From positions 1 to 17,340 of the forward strand of contig CAYRYO010000035.1 of the NCBI GenBank assembly GCA_964428475.1: a stretch of DNA of 17,340 nt, written 5' to 3'. The notes beneath the pieces are model-generated. The model had not been told where the DNA came from. It saw only the letters and a list, made by a program, of their open reading frames with translations, and did not search any database. This DNA comes from JARICQ01 sp964428475 (lineage in GTDB: Bacteria > Bacillota > Clostridia > Tissierellales > Tissierellaceae). The position numbers were made by a program, and so were the translations under genes. Below are positions 1-6,227 of the stretch, in pieces. How positions within the stretch are numbered: position 1 is the first letter of the stretch; each line of letters begins with the position of its first letter.

Positions 1-7
1 TTTTTCA

Positions 8-14
8 CTCCTTT
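8..14 (-). promoter_or_regulatory. Ribosome binding site of a gene just outside the left edge
   Basis: The minus strand reads AAAGGAG followed by 7 nt that end exactly at base 1, so a start codon would fall just beyond the window. It lies 6 nt past the stop codon of the histidine phosphatase gene. This suggests a downstream, probably co-transcribed gene, but no residue of it can be seen. Confidence 0.5.
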
Positions 15-20
15 GTCTTA

Positions 21-617
21 TTATAAATGTGATGTATCTGCATCTATTATTATATTTAGCTTATCATCTTTTAGCTCTAATAAGGTTAGAGAAGCATTGT
101 CTAAAAATGGTGGTGTCCAAAATTCTTCTAGGGAATGTTTCTTTACCATAGCTTGTATGGTTTTTATAACCACCCCATGAGATACTAATAATACATTTTC
201 CCCACCGTTTTCAATTATCCTCTCTATCCCTCTAGCTACTCTATTTTGCAATTCTTCGAAGGTCTCACCCCCACTTGATTTGTATAGATGAGGTCTATTC
301 CAAAAATTATAATATTCTTCCCCGTGTAATTGTTCTAGCTTTTCTTTTTCTACGCCTTCCCATTTCCCAAATCCCATTTCCTTTATGTCATCTAATATTA
401 CTAATTTTTCGCCATCTTTTCTTATATGATTTGCAGTTTCCACTGCTCTTGTTTGTGGACTTGAATATACAAAATCAAATTTTACATCTTCTAGTCTTTT
501 ACTTAAAAGCTTTGCACCTTTAATCCCCTTTTCTGTTAAATTAGAGTTCTGCCAGCCTTGAAGTTTTTTAGCCCTATTCCATTCAGTTTCACCATGTCTC
601 ACTATGTATAATTTCAA
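21..617 (-). CDS. Histidine phosphatase family protein (phosphoglycerate mutase-like)
   Basis: A cytosolic phosphatase of the histidine phosphatase (RHG) superfamily, 198 aa, a usual length for the GpmB/PhoE/CobC-type branch. The visible catalytic set is complete: VRHGETEWN near the N terminus (phospho-accepting His8), SSPQTRAVETA (second Arg), GFGKWEG with the acidic residue, GGETFEE, and LLVSHG with the second His near residue 145. The substrate cannot be told from sequence; alpha-ribazole-phosphate phosphatase and broad phosphatase are both possible, and no cobalamin genes are nearby. A GTG at 626 would extend the protein by three residues but sits only 1-2 nt from the AGAGGA ribosome binding site. 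I therefore prefer TTG at 617, which gives the family-typical MKLYIVRHG start with a spacing of about 10 nt. A strong terminator separates it from the upstream nitroreductase gene, so it probably has its own weak promoter near 650-655 (TATAAT, no good -35). Confidence 0.9.
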   Translation of the reverse strand: MKLYIVRHGETEWNRAKKLQGWQNSNLTEKGIKGAKLLSKRLEDVKFDFVYSSPQTRAVETANHIRKDGEKLVILDDIKEMGFGKWEGVEKEKLEQLHGEEYYNFWNRPHLYKSSGGETFEELQNRVARGIERIIENGGENVLLVSHGVVIKTIQAMVKKHSLEEFWTPPFLDNASLTLLELKDDKLNIIIDADTSHL

Positions 618-688
618 TCTTATCACTTCCTCTTAAGTCTCTTTTCTAAATTATACTATATATTTATATAAAATGCATTAAAGACAAT

Positions 689-731
689 GAAAAAGACAAC
701 TAATAAGTTGGTCTTATTGGTTGTCTTTTTC
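689..731 (-). terminator. Rho-independent terminator of the SagB-like nitroreductase gene
   Basis: A 19-bp stem with one G-T wobble (arms 689-707 and 713-731) closes a 5-nt loop. It lies 18 nt past the stop codon at 750. The distal arm on the minus strand is rich in T (GTCTTTTTC), with more T following. The stem is almost symmetrical, so it could also stop plus-strand transcripts. Confidence 0.85.
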
Positions 732-749
732 AAGATAAGTTACTATAAT

Positions 750-1490
750 TTAAACTCTTCCCACTGGAGCCATATATACTACGAATTCGTCTACTCCATC
801 TATCCTAGTCATCTCATCCATTATCTCTTGATCGTATGACGCTATAGCACACGTTCCTAGTCCAAGCGCTTCACAGGCAGTATATAGATTTTGACATATA
901 TGACCTGCATCAAGTAACATTACTTTATGAGATCTATAATCATATCTCCACTCACCTCTATAAGGCATACAGCTCCATATAAAATTAACTGCTGCTGCTC
1001 CCGTAAATTTTCTATTTAGTGCACCCTTTGTTATTTTCTCTTCTATATTAATTTCCTCATATAAAAATAATAATTGATGCTCCATAGGTAAATATCTGTA
1101 TATCCCTTTTCTAAGTCCCTCTACTCTACTAACTGCTAAGTAAGTCTCAAATGGATGCCTTGCACCTGCAGATGGAACTGTTCTTGCCGTAGCGTAGTTA
1201 TCTCCTCTTAGCTCTTTTACTCCCTGTGTAGCCCATAAGAGATAAGAAAGTTCATCTATTGATATAAGACAATCTATATATTCTCTATGAGTCTTTCTAT
1301 GATTTATACAATCATGAACTTCACTTTTAATTAGTATGTTTTTATTTGGCTTAGGCAGATTTATTATCATATCTTTTTCTTGAAAGGGCTTGGTTAAAGG
1401 TGGTTGTTCAATTCCTCTATTTTGATCTGCTAAAACATTATCTTTAAACTTAGACTTCATGAAATCTCTATTATCTTTAAATCTATCCAA
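750..1490 (-). CDS. SagB/ThcOx-type nitroreductase family oxidoreductase
   Basis: A 246-aa FMN-dependent oxidoreductase of the nitroreductase fold, SagB/ThcOx branch. Visible signatures are HRKTHREY near residue 65 (FMN phosphate contacts in this family), SAGARHPFETYLAV around 110-125, GIYRYLP with HQLLFL soon after, and the C-terminal DAGHICQNLYTACEALGLG helix. In azole-peptide clusters SagB oxidises azolines, but no cyclodehydratase or precursor peptide is here, so this is one of the free-standing members whose substrate is unknown. The start is TTG at 1490, supported by AAAGGAG with 8-nt spacing; the next ATG (residue 11) has no such site. The gene lies 83 bp downstream of the DUF5698 gene and may be read from it or from a weak promoter in the gap. 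It ends at a strong terminator. Confidence 0.9.
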   Translation of the reverse strand: MDRFKDNRDFMKSKFKDNVLADQNRGIEQPPLTKPFQEKDMIINLPKPNKNILIKSEVHDCINHRKTHREYIDCLISIDELSYLLWATQGVKELRGDNYATARTVPSAGARHPFETYLAVSRVEGLRKGIYRYLPMEHQLLFLYEEINIEEKITKGALNRKFTGAAAVNFIWSCMPYRGEWRYDYRSHKVMLLDAGHICQNLYTACEALGLGTCAIASYDQEIMDEMTRIDGVDEFVVYMAPVGRV

Positions 1491-1515
1491 AAGTATCTCT
1501 CCTTTAAATTTTATT

Positions 1516-1543
1516 TATATACTTACTACCCTATTAAAAACAA
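1516..1543 (-). promoter_or_regulatory. Possible sigma-A promoter for the nitroreductase gene
   Basis: On the minus strand TTGTTT (1538-1543) and TATATA (1516-1521) are separated by 16 nt; an 18-nt spacing to TATAAA is also possible. The site lies in the 83-bp gap before the gene. The region is very A+T-rich, so this could be chance. Confidence 0.35.
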
Positions 1544-1573
1544 TATATCTACCTTTAGCTAAAAAATTATCTC

Positions 1574-2113
1574 TTATGCTTGTTTGAGTCTTGTACTTGT
1601 TATCTTTCCATGAACCTTACTAAGATTTTTTATCTTAAGTGTAGGATCATCTACATTAAATTCACTTATAATGTTTTTTAATACCTTTAATTCTTTCCTA
1701 TTTATTACTACTTCTATTTGATATCTTTCTTCTTCGTTAAATCCACTTACTAGAAACTTATTTACTGTATATCCCGTTTCTCTAAGTCTTTGAGATATCA
1801 AAGAAGATTTTATCTCATCGTTTAAAAACAAATCCACTTCAAGTATTCCAAGAGCTAATTTATCTTCTATCATCCCACCAAGAAAAACACCCAATGTCTT
1901 TCCCAGTGCAAATGCTATGGTAAACTGTATTCCCTCTGAGCTAGTCACCTTGCTTAAAATTGTTGCAAATACCATTGAATCTAAAAAAACAAATAAATAA
2001 ACTGGATTCATTATTTTCTTAGCCATTAGTATTGTCTTTAATGTTTTTAATACATTTGTGAAAGCAGTAATTAAAAATAGACCCAAAAGTCCCATCATTA
2101 CATCTAATTCCAT
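1574..2113 (-). CDS. DUF5698/DUF2179 (UPF0316) membrane protein
   Basis: A 179-aa integral membrane protein. Three hydrophobic segments fill the first half (about residues 5-30, 36-57 and 63-84), matching the DUF5698 part. A soluble C-terminal half (about 88-175, starting near LGILEVDLFL and ending LSKVHGKI) matches DUF2179, a small ferredoxin-like domain also found at the end of YitT proteins. This is the UPF0316 architecture; length and order are typical. No biochemical role is established that I can name with confidence. The ATG at 2113 follows a near-perfect AAAGGAGG site with good spacing. A strong promoter lies about 230 nt upstream, just after the DegV stop codon, so the mRNA would carry an unusually long leader. 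The nitroreductase gene follows 83 bp downstream and may share this transcript. Confidence 0.88.
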   Translation of the reverse strand: MELDVMMGLLGLFLITAFTNVLKTLKTILMAKKIMNPVYLFVFLDSMVFATILSKVTSSEGIQFTIAFALGKTLGVFLGGMIEDKLALGILEVDLFLNDEIKSSLISQRLRETGYTVNKFLVSGFNEEERYQIEVVINRKELKVLKNIISEFNVDDPTLKIKNLSKVHGKITSTRLKQA

Positions 2114-2333
2114 CTTATTCCTCCTTTAAGTTTTTATCACTAAAAAACCACCATATACATTATATGGCAGTTAGTCTTTAATTAGTCCTACATATTTAAA
2201 TAATTTATATTGAAATTTTTTCATCGAATAAAGCTGATTTACCTTAATGGGTTTACACACCAGAAACAAACTAGGATAAGACTACGCACAAAACATTTCA
2301 TTTTTTAACTATTTTCCGAACTATTAATCTAAC
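2114..2333 (-). promoter_or_regulatory. Long unclassified 5' leader of the DUF5698 gene
   Basis: About 220 nt lie between the predicted transcription start near 2333 and the ATG at 2113. The segment contains no ORF of note, and it ends with a hairpin and T run just before the ribosome binding site. I compared it by eye with common riboswitch consensus motifs (T-box, SAM, cobalamin, yybP-ykoY, c-di-GMP, c-di-AMP, fluoride, THF, ZTP) and recognised none. It may be a structured regulatory RNA or simply a long A+T-rich leader. Confidence 0.35.
2142..2172 (-). terminator. Possible intrinsic terminator or attenuator before DUF5698
   Basis: On the minus strand a 7-bp stem CCATATA/TATATGG closes a 3-nt ATG loop. 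It is extended by a TG/TG mismatch and an AAC/GTT pairing, and runs into six T. The stem is poor in G+C, so termination would be weak. It lies inside the DUF5698 leader, where it could end read-through from degV or act as an attenuator. Confidence 0.4.
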
Positions 2334-2339
2334 TAGTTT

Positions 2340-2368
2340 AGTATACTACATATTCATATTTTTTGCAA
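2340..2368 (-). promoter_or_regulatory. Sigma-A promoter upstream of DUF5698
   Basis: TTGCAA (2363-2368) and TATACT (2340-2345) on the minus strand have a 17-bp spacer. The promoter sits 17 nt past the DegV stop codon and points at the DUF5698 gene. Confidence 0.65.
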
Positions 2369-2385
2369 GAGGTTAAAAATGTTTA

Positions 2386-3243
2386 TCATAACCTTTGTGC
2401 AACTATACCTATAGTTCCAGGTCCTGTATGAACTCCAAGTGCAGGACTTATCTGCCCTTCTGCAAATATTTTAAAATTAGGTAGTTTAGATTTAAACTCT
2501 TTTGTAAGTTTTTCTGCATCCTCTGGAGCTGCACCGTGCACTACTCCAAGATTGTATTTTTTAGCATCACCAATAAAATCTACTGCGAGTTCTAATGCCT
2601 TATTAAAGGAACGTCTCTTTCCTATTATTTTAGCAACCGTATAGTAAATTCCATCTTCATTGCATGAAATAATAGGCTTTAATTTAACAGTAGAACCAAG
2701 TATAGATGTGACTAGGCCTATTCTACCACCTTTTTGAAGGTATTCCAATGTAGACACTGAAAAGAAAACTCTTGAATTTGAAATGTTTTTAGATATTGTT
2801 TGCTTTAATTCTTCCCAATCCATTCCATCTTTTATATATTCTGCTGCTTGAATTGCATTAAATCCACTTGCTATTGCTATGTTCTTTGTATCTACAACAT
2901 AGACATCGAGTTCTTTTTGCTGTTCTCCAACAATTCTCATTACATTGTAAGTTCCGCTAAGTCCACTAGAGATAGTTATAATTAAAACTTTTTCATAGCC
3001 ATCAGCTTTTATCTTATCAAGTATTTCCTGAATTTGATTGCCATCTGGAAGAGATGTAGAAGGTATTTCTTTTTTCAATCTAGAGTAGACATCTTTTGCT
3101 GTGATATTTACTCCATCTAAATACTCACCCTCTTTATAAATTATCTTAAGAGGTGCTACATATATACCATATTCTTTTACTAAATATTCCGGGACATCTG
3201 ATCCAGAGTCAGTTAAAATAGCTATTTTTTGTTTATTTATCAT
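2386..3243 (-). CDS. DegV family fatty acid-binding protein (FakB-like)
   Basis: A 285-aa soluble protein of the DegV family, which bind a fatty acid and, in the FakB branch, present it to the FakA kinase. Seen here: AILTDSGSDVP at the N terminus, PSTSLPD near 60, ISSGLSGTYN near 93, KIIGKRRSF near 200, and the C-terminal ALGVHTGPGTIG that helps hold the carboxylate. The length is normal and all blocks are intact. No fakA or dhaK-like gene is in the window, so a kinase partner would be elsewhere. A TTG at 3258 opens the frame five codons earlier, but that stretch is itself the ribosome binding site (GGAGGT, 7 nt before the ATG), so the start is ATG 3243. It is divergent from the EamA gene across 133 bp of A+T-rich DNA that must hold both promoters; I see no convincing -35/-10 pair there. 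Confidence 0.93.
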   Translation of the reverse strand: MINKQKIAILTDSGSDVPEYLVKEYGIYVAPLKIIYKEGEYLDGVNITAKDVYSRLKKEIPSTSLPDGNQIQEILDKIKADGYEKVLIITISSGLSGTYNVMRIVGEQQKELDVYVVDTKNIAIASGFNAIQAAEYIKDGMDWEELKQTISKNISNSRVFFSVSTLEYLQKGGRIGLVTSILGSTVKLKPIISCNEDGIYYTVAKIIGKRRSFNKALELAVDFIGDAKKYNLGVVHGAAPEDAEKLTKEFKSKLPNFKIFAEGQISPALGVHTGPGTIGIVAQRL

Positions 3244-3376
3244 ATTAAGTACCTCCAATTGTTTTTTAAATTGATTATAATTTATTTATATTATATACTA
3301 TATCTAGTTATTTAACTATTATTTACATAATTTAATAAATTAAATATATAAATATTTATATGAAGAGAGGGAAGAT

Positions 3377-4291
3377 ATGTTTTATTTAACTTTAGCAATT
3401 ATATGTAGTGCTTCTATTGCACTTATTTTCAAGTACACAGAAAGCTCCAATACAAATAGATACTTAATTACAAGTGCAAATTATTTTATTGCATTTTCAA
3501 CTAGCCTTTTTATGATTTTTTCTAAAAACTTATTATCTGATGTCACTCGTGACATCTCTTTTATAGAGGACTGTAAACTATTAGCCTCTAATAGTTTACA
3601 TGTTTTATCCCCACATTCAAGCATTATATGGGGCCTAGTGGTTGGTAGTATTTCTGGGTCCTTCTTTTATCTTTCATTTATTTATTACCAGAAAAGTGTA
3701 AAAGAAAATGGTGTAGGAATTTCAGGCACTATAGCAAAACTTGGAATACTTATTCCAATGATCTTTTCAATTGTTCTATGGAAGGAACTTCCATCTTCCA
3801 TTCAGTGGGTAGGCATATTATTATCCTTATTATCTATACTAATAGTTAATCTATCACCAAATTCTCTTGAAAAATTTGATATTAAACCTACCATCATTCT
3901 CTTGTTCATCTTTGGTGGTATGGCGGAGTTCTCAACTAAAATCTATCAAAAATATGCATTAAACGATTATAAAGATGTATTTCTTTTTTCAATATTTTTT
4001 GTGGCATTTTTAATAAGCATATTCTATACTTTAAAAGAAAGAGGCAAAATAACAAAAAAAGATATACTCACTGGCTTTGCAGTAGGTATACCCAATTTGT
4101 TTTCTTCATATTTTTTGATATTATCATTAGATACCTTAAAAACTTCTGTAGCATTCCCTATTTATAGTGCAGGAAGTATCGTATTAATTAATATAGGAGG
4201 TTTCCTTATATTTAAAGAACATATTGCTAAAAAAAATAAAGTCGCTATCCTTTTAACAATAATTGCCTTAGTAATCATTAATATAAATTAA
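3377..4291 (+). CDS. EamA/DMT superfamily transporter
   Basis: The only plus-strand gene. It encodes a 304-aa polytopic membrane protein with about ten hydrophobic helices (roughly 2-19, 33-49, 84-103, 113-134, 142-159, 170-186, 199-217, 230-250, 257-278, 286-303), the two-times-five layout of drug/metabolite transporters. Family members move small metabolites or export amino acids; the substrate here cannot be inferred. The ATG follows AGAGAGGGAAGAT, a usable site. The loop between helices 2 and 3 (about residues 50-82) looks long and hydrophilic for this family, and its DNA holds two strong inverted repeats. The stop codon lies 14 bp inside the 3' end of the opposing zinc-ribbon gene, so the two transcripts overlap tail to tail. 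I see no clear terminator after it. Confidence 0.88.
   Translation: MFYLTLAIICSASIALIFKYTESSNTNRYLITSANYFIAFSTSLFMIFSKNLLSDVTRDISFIEDCKLLASNSLHVLSPHSSIIWGLVVGSISGSFFYLSFIYYQKSVKENGVGISGTIAKLGILIPMIFSIVLWKELPSSIQWVGILLSLLSILIVNLSPNSLEKFDIKPTIILLFIFGGMAEFSTKIYQKYALNDYKDVFLFSIFFVAFLISIFYTLKERGKITKKDILTGFAVGIPNLFSSYFLILSLDTLKTSVAFPIYSAGSIVLINIGGFLIFKEHIAKKNKVAILLTIIALVIININ
3539..3556 (+). repeat. Inverted repeat inside the EamA gene (8-bp arms)
   Basis: The arms GATGTCAC and GTGACATC are perfect and separated by 2 nt. The repeat falls in codons 55-60 of the EamA protein, 15 nt before a stronger hairpin. Confidence 0.6.
3572..3600 (+). repeat. Inverted repeat inside the EamA gene (13-bp perfect arms)
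   Basis: The arms 3572-3584 and 3588-3600 are perfectly complementary over 13 bp with a 3-nt loop (CCT), so the mRNA would form a stable hairpin. It encodes about residues 66-75 in the loop between helices 2 and 3 and is followed by TGTTTTAT. It resembles a terminator but lies well inside an open reading frame. Confidence 0.7.
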
Positions 4292-5960
4292 ATGAATATC
4301 CTATTTCCTCCATATTTGTTTCCATTACATCCATTATATCATCAGCATCATATGCTGTTAATTCAAGAATATTTACTTTGTCACTGCTATTTAATCTAGC
4401 TATATTTTTAAATTGATTTTCTAAACTTAAAGCCAAACTACCCTTAATCCTAAAACTACCTTGATAATAGTCATTCATAGTAAATAGTATATCATGCAAA
4501 TTGTATTCTATTTTCTTTGAAGATGAATTGAAGTCACCATTTACATCTAATACCATATCTCCATCTTCAGATTTAAAATTCATAAGGTATTTTAAATTGT
4601 CCTTATTCTTTGATAAATCTATTTCTGTTTTAGAATTGATTAACATCAATTCACTTCCATAGCTGTATAATGTAATTTCCGTCTCATCTGAAAATTGTTT
4701 TTTATTACCTGCATGATTGCCTTTTGAAGTGATGACTATCTTATCTTGATCATCATTTCCTACCACAAACTCAAGTTTAATATCATCAACTAAGTTTTTA
4801 TCTCCTAAAAAACTTATACCTAGCTTTATAATTTCTTCTTTGTAATCCATATCTGGGATTATATTTAAATCCATTTGCACCACATTTCCATTATATGTGT
4901 ATACATCAAATCTACTTATATCCATTTTAAAATACTCATTTATTTCATATTTTAAATTTTCTAAGGATTCTTCATAGTTATTTATTGCATACTCTTGATT
5001 TATATTCTTGAGATTATCCTTGCTTTGCACTACTCTATTATCATTTTTCACTGCATCTATTAACTCTAAAATTCCATTTTTCACATCATTACTATTTAAA
5101 ATTATGCTTATCTTATTACATTTTTTAGACTTATCTCCAATTAATATTTTCTCTGTTCCATTTTTTTCAAAAGAAGCATTTTTTATAAAGGTATTAAAAC
5201 TATTTGAATATGACTTGCGTGTTTTTTCATCCATTTTTATAATCTCACTATCACTCATCAATTCAGAAAACGAAATATCTAAAGATTCATCCATGAAATA
5301 GTTATTATCTATTGCAATGTTCGACATATTCCATTGTCTACCAAAGTCTTTTGATGGAAGCATAAATGAACTATGGTATAATTCTGGAATATCAAGCAAT
5401 ATTTCTCTATCATCAATCTTTGTATTAAATGATAAAAAGTCTCTTCCATCATAAATAGTTTGTCCACTTAGATAAAACTCTTTATTAGATTTATCCATAG
5501 CAGTGTTTAATTCAAGCCCCATACCATTTAGTATATGTATTTGATTGTTAATCCACTGATCTGAATGTTCAATATCATTTATCATCGCTTTTAAGTTGTT
5601 TGTGCTTGAATCAGTTTCAGAAATATCTCCAAATAATAAGGAACTCATTCTTTCTAAATCCTTATTAATGACTTTGAAAGTTTTATTTAATGAAAGCAAA
5701 ACATGTTTTTCTGGAGATATAGCATAAATTAGAGAATCTTTAGAAAAAAAACCTATCCCTACAATCAATACTATAGCTAATATCAGCCACTTTTGTTTTA
5801 ACATACTAAATGAATTTTGTTTGTTAACTTTTGCCTCCTTTGCTATAGTTGTTGAACTTTGATCTTTTTCATAAGAACTTTCTATACCTACATTGTTTCC
5901 ACATTTACTACAAAACTTTGCATCTTTTGATAACTCGGCTCCACATTTACTACAAAACAT
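4278..5960 (-). CDS. Zinc-ribbon membrane protein with large C-terminal domain
   Basis: A 560-aa protein of unknown function. Residues 1-24 form a zinc ribbon with Cys pairs C3/C6 and C17/C20 (FCSKCGAEL and KFCSKCGNN). A polar linker of about 30 residues follows, then one membrane helix at about 57-73 (WLILAIVLIVGIGFF), then roughly 485 residues, mostly beta-rich and acidic, with no cysteine-rich or catalytic motif I recognise. The likely topology is a zinc ribbon in the cytosol and a large domain outside. Similar zinc_ribbon plus helix plus exodomain proteins are common in Clostridia, usually without an assigned role. The start is ATG 5960; a GTG three codons upstream overlaps the ribosome binding site GAGGTGG. 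A plausible promoter lies 37 nt upstream. The 3' end overlaps the convergent EamA gene by 14 bp. Confidence 0.85.
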   Translation of the reverse strand: MFCSKCGAELSKDAKFCSKCGNNVGIESSYEKDQSSTTIAKEAKVNKQNSFSMLKQKWLILAIVLIVGIGFFSKDSLIYAISPEKHVLLSLNKTFKVINKDLERMSSLLFGDISETDSSTNNLKAMINDIEHSDQWINNQIHILNGMGLELNTAMDKSNKEFYLSGQTIYDGRDFLSFNTKIDDREILLDIPELYHSSFMLPSKDFGRQWNMSNIAIDNNYFMDESLDISFSELMSDSEIIKMDEKTRKSYSNSFNTFIKNASFEKNGTEKILIGDKSKKCNKISIILNSNDVKNGILELIDAVKNDNRVVQSKDNLKNINQEYAINNYEESLENLKYEINEYFKMDISRFDVYTYNGNVVQMDLNIIPDMDYKEEIIKLGISFLGDKNLVDDIKLEFVVGNDDQDKIVITSKGNHAGNKKQFSDETEITLYSYGSELMLINSKTEIDLSKNKDNLKYLMNFKSEDGDMVLDVNGDFNSSSKKIEYNLHDILFTMNDYYQGSFRIKGSLALSLENQFKNIARLNSSDKVNILELTAYDADDIMDVMETNMEEIGYSFNLY

Positions 5961-5996
5961 TTTAACCACCTCTATTTATTTAATCGTGAAAATCAT

Positions 5997-6025
5997 ATAA
6001 TACAGTTTGTCTATATCTTGTACAA
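5997..6025 (-). promoter_or_regulatory. Possible sigma-A promoter of the zinc-ribbon gene
   Basis: TTGTAC (6020-6025) and TATTAT (5997-6002) on the minus strand are separated by 17 nt, about 37 nt before the ATG at 5960. Confidence 0.45.
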
Positions 6026-6072
6026 AAGTTATCATCGAAATATAAAAAACATCAATTTCACTTTGTCTTTAT

Positions 6073-6113
6073 AAACTTACTTATATTTTATAATTTTATA
6101 CACGTGTAAGTTT
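6073..6113. repeat. Imperfect inverted repeat in the zinc-ribbon/transpeptidase gap
   Basis: AAACTTAC (6073-6080) and GTAAGTTT (6106-6113) are perfect arms around a 25-nt A+T-rich loop that contains ACACGTGT-like symmetry. No T run follows on the minus strand. The rest of the 235-bp gap (5961-6195) holds only the promoter above and a minor GGCA/TGCC hairpin near 6150. Confidence 0.35.
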
Positions 6114-6191
6114 AATAATACCACATCTCGATTGTATTTGTCTATCCTGGGCACTAATGCCTACAAGCTATTAATCAAATATCTTCCAACT

Positions 6192-6227
6192 TCAATCAAT
6201 ATGATATATATATACCATATTGATTGA
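6192..6227 (-). repeat. 12-bp inverted repeat spanning the transpeptidase stop codon
   Basis: The arms 6192-6203 and 6216-6227 are perfectly complementary (TCAATCAATATG and its complement) with a 12-nt alternating AT loop. The distal arm contains the TGA stop codon. No T run follows, so it is not a standard terminator; it may protect the mRNA 3' end or stop transcription weakly. Confidence 0.6.

Noticed and set aside
3244..3376. Paired divergent promoters between degV and the EamA gene
   Set aside because: Several TATAAT-like words occur, but the region is so A+T-rich that none has a convincing -35 at the right distance.
4343..4357. CAGCAT/ATGCTG hairpin as an EamA terminator
   Set aside because: The stem is only 6 bp, no T tract follows on the plus strand, and it lies in the coding region of the opposing gene.
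5008..5301. Plus-strand 97-aa ORF
   Set aside because: It is a frame shadow of the zinc-ribbon gene, with hydrophobic low-complexity content and no start signal.
6145..6165. GGCA/TGCC hairpin as the transpeptidase terminator
   Set aside because: It has a 4-bp stem and no T run on the minus strand.
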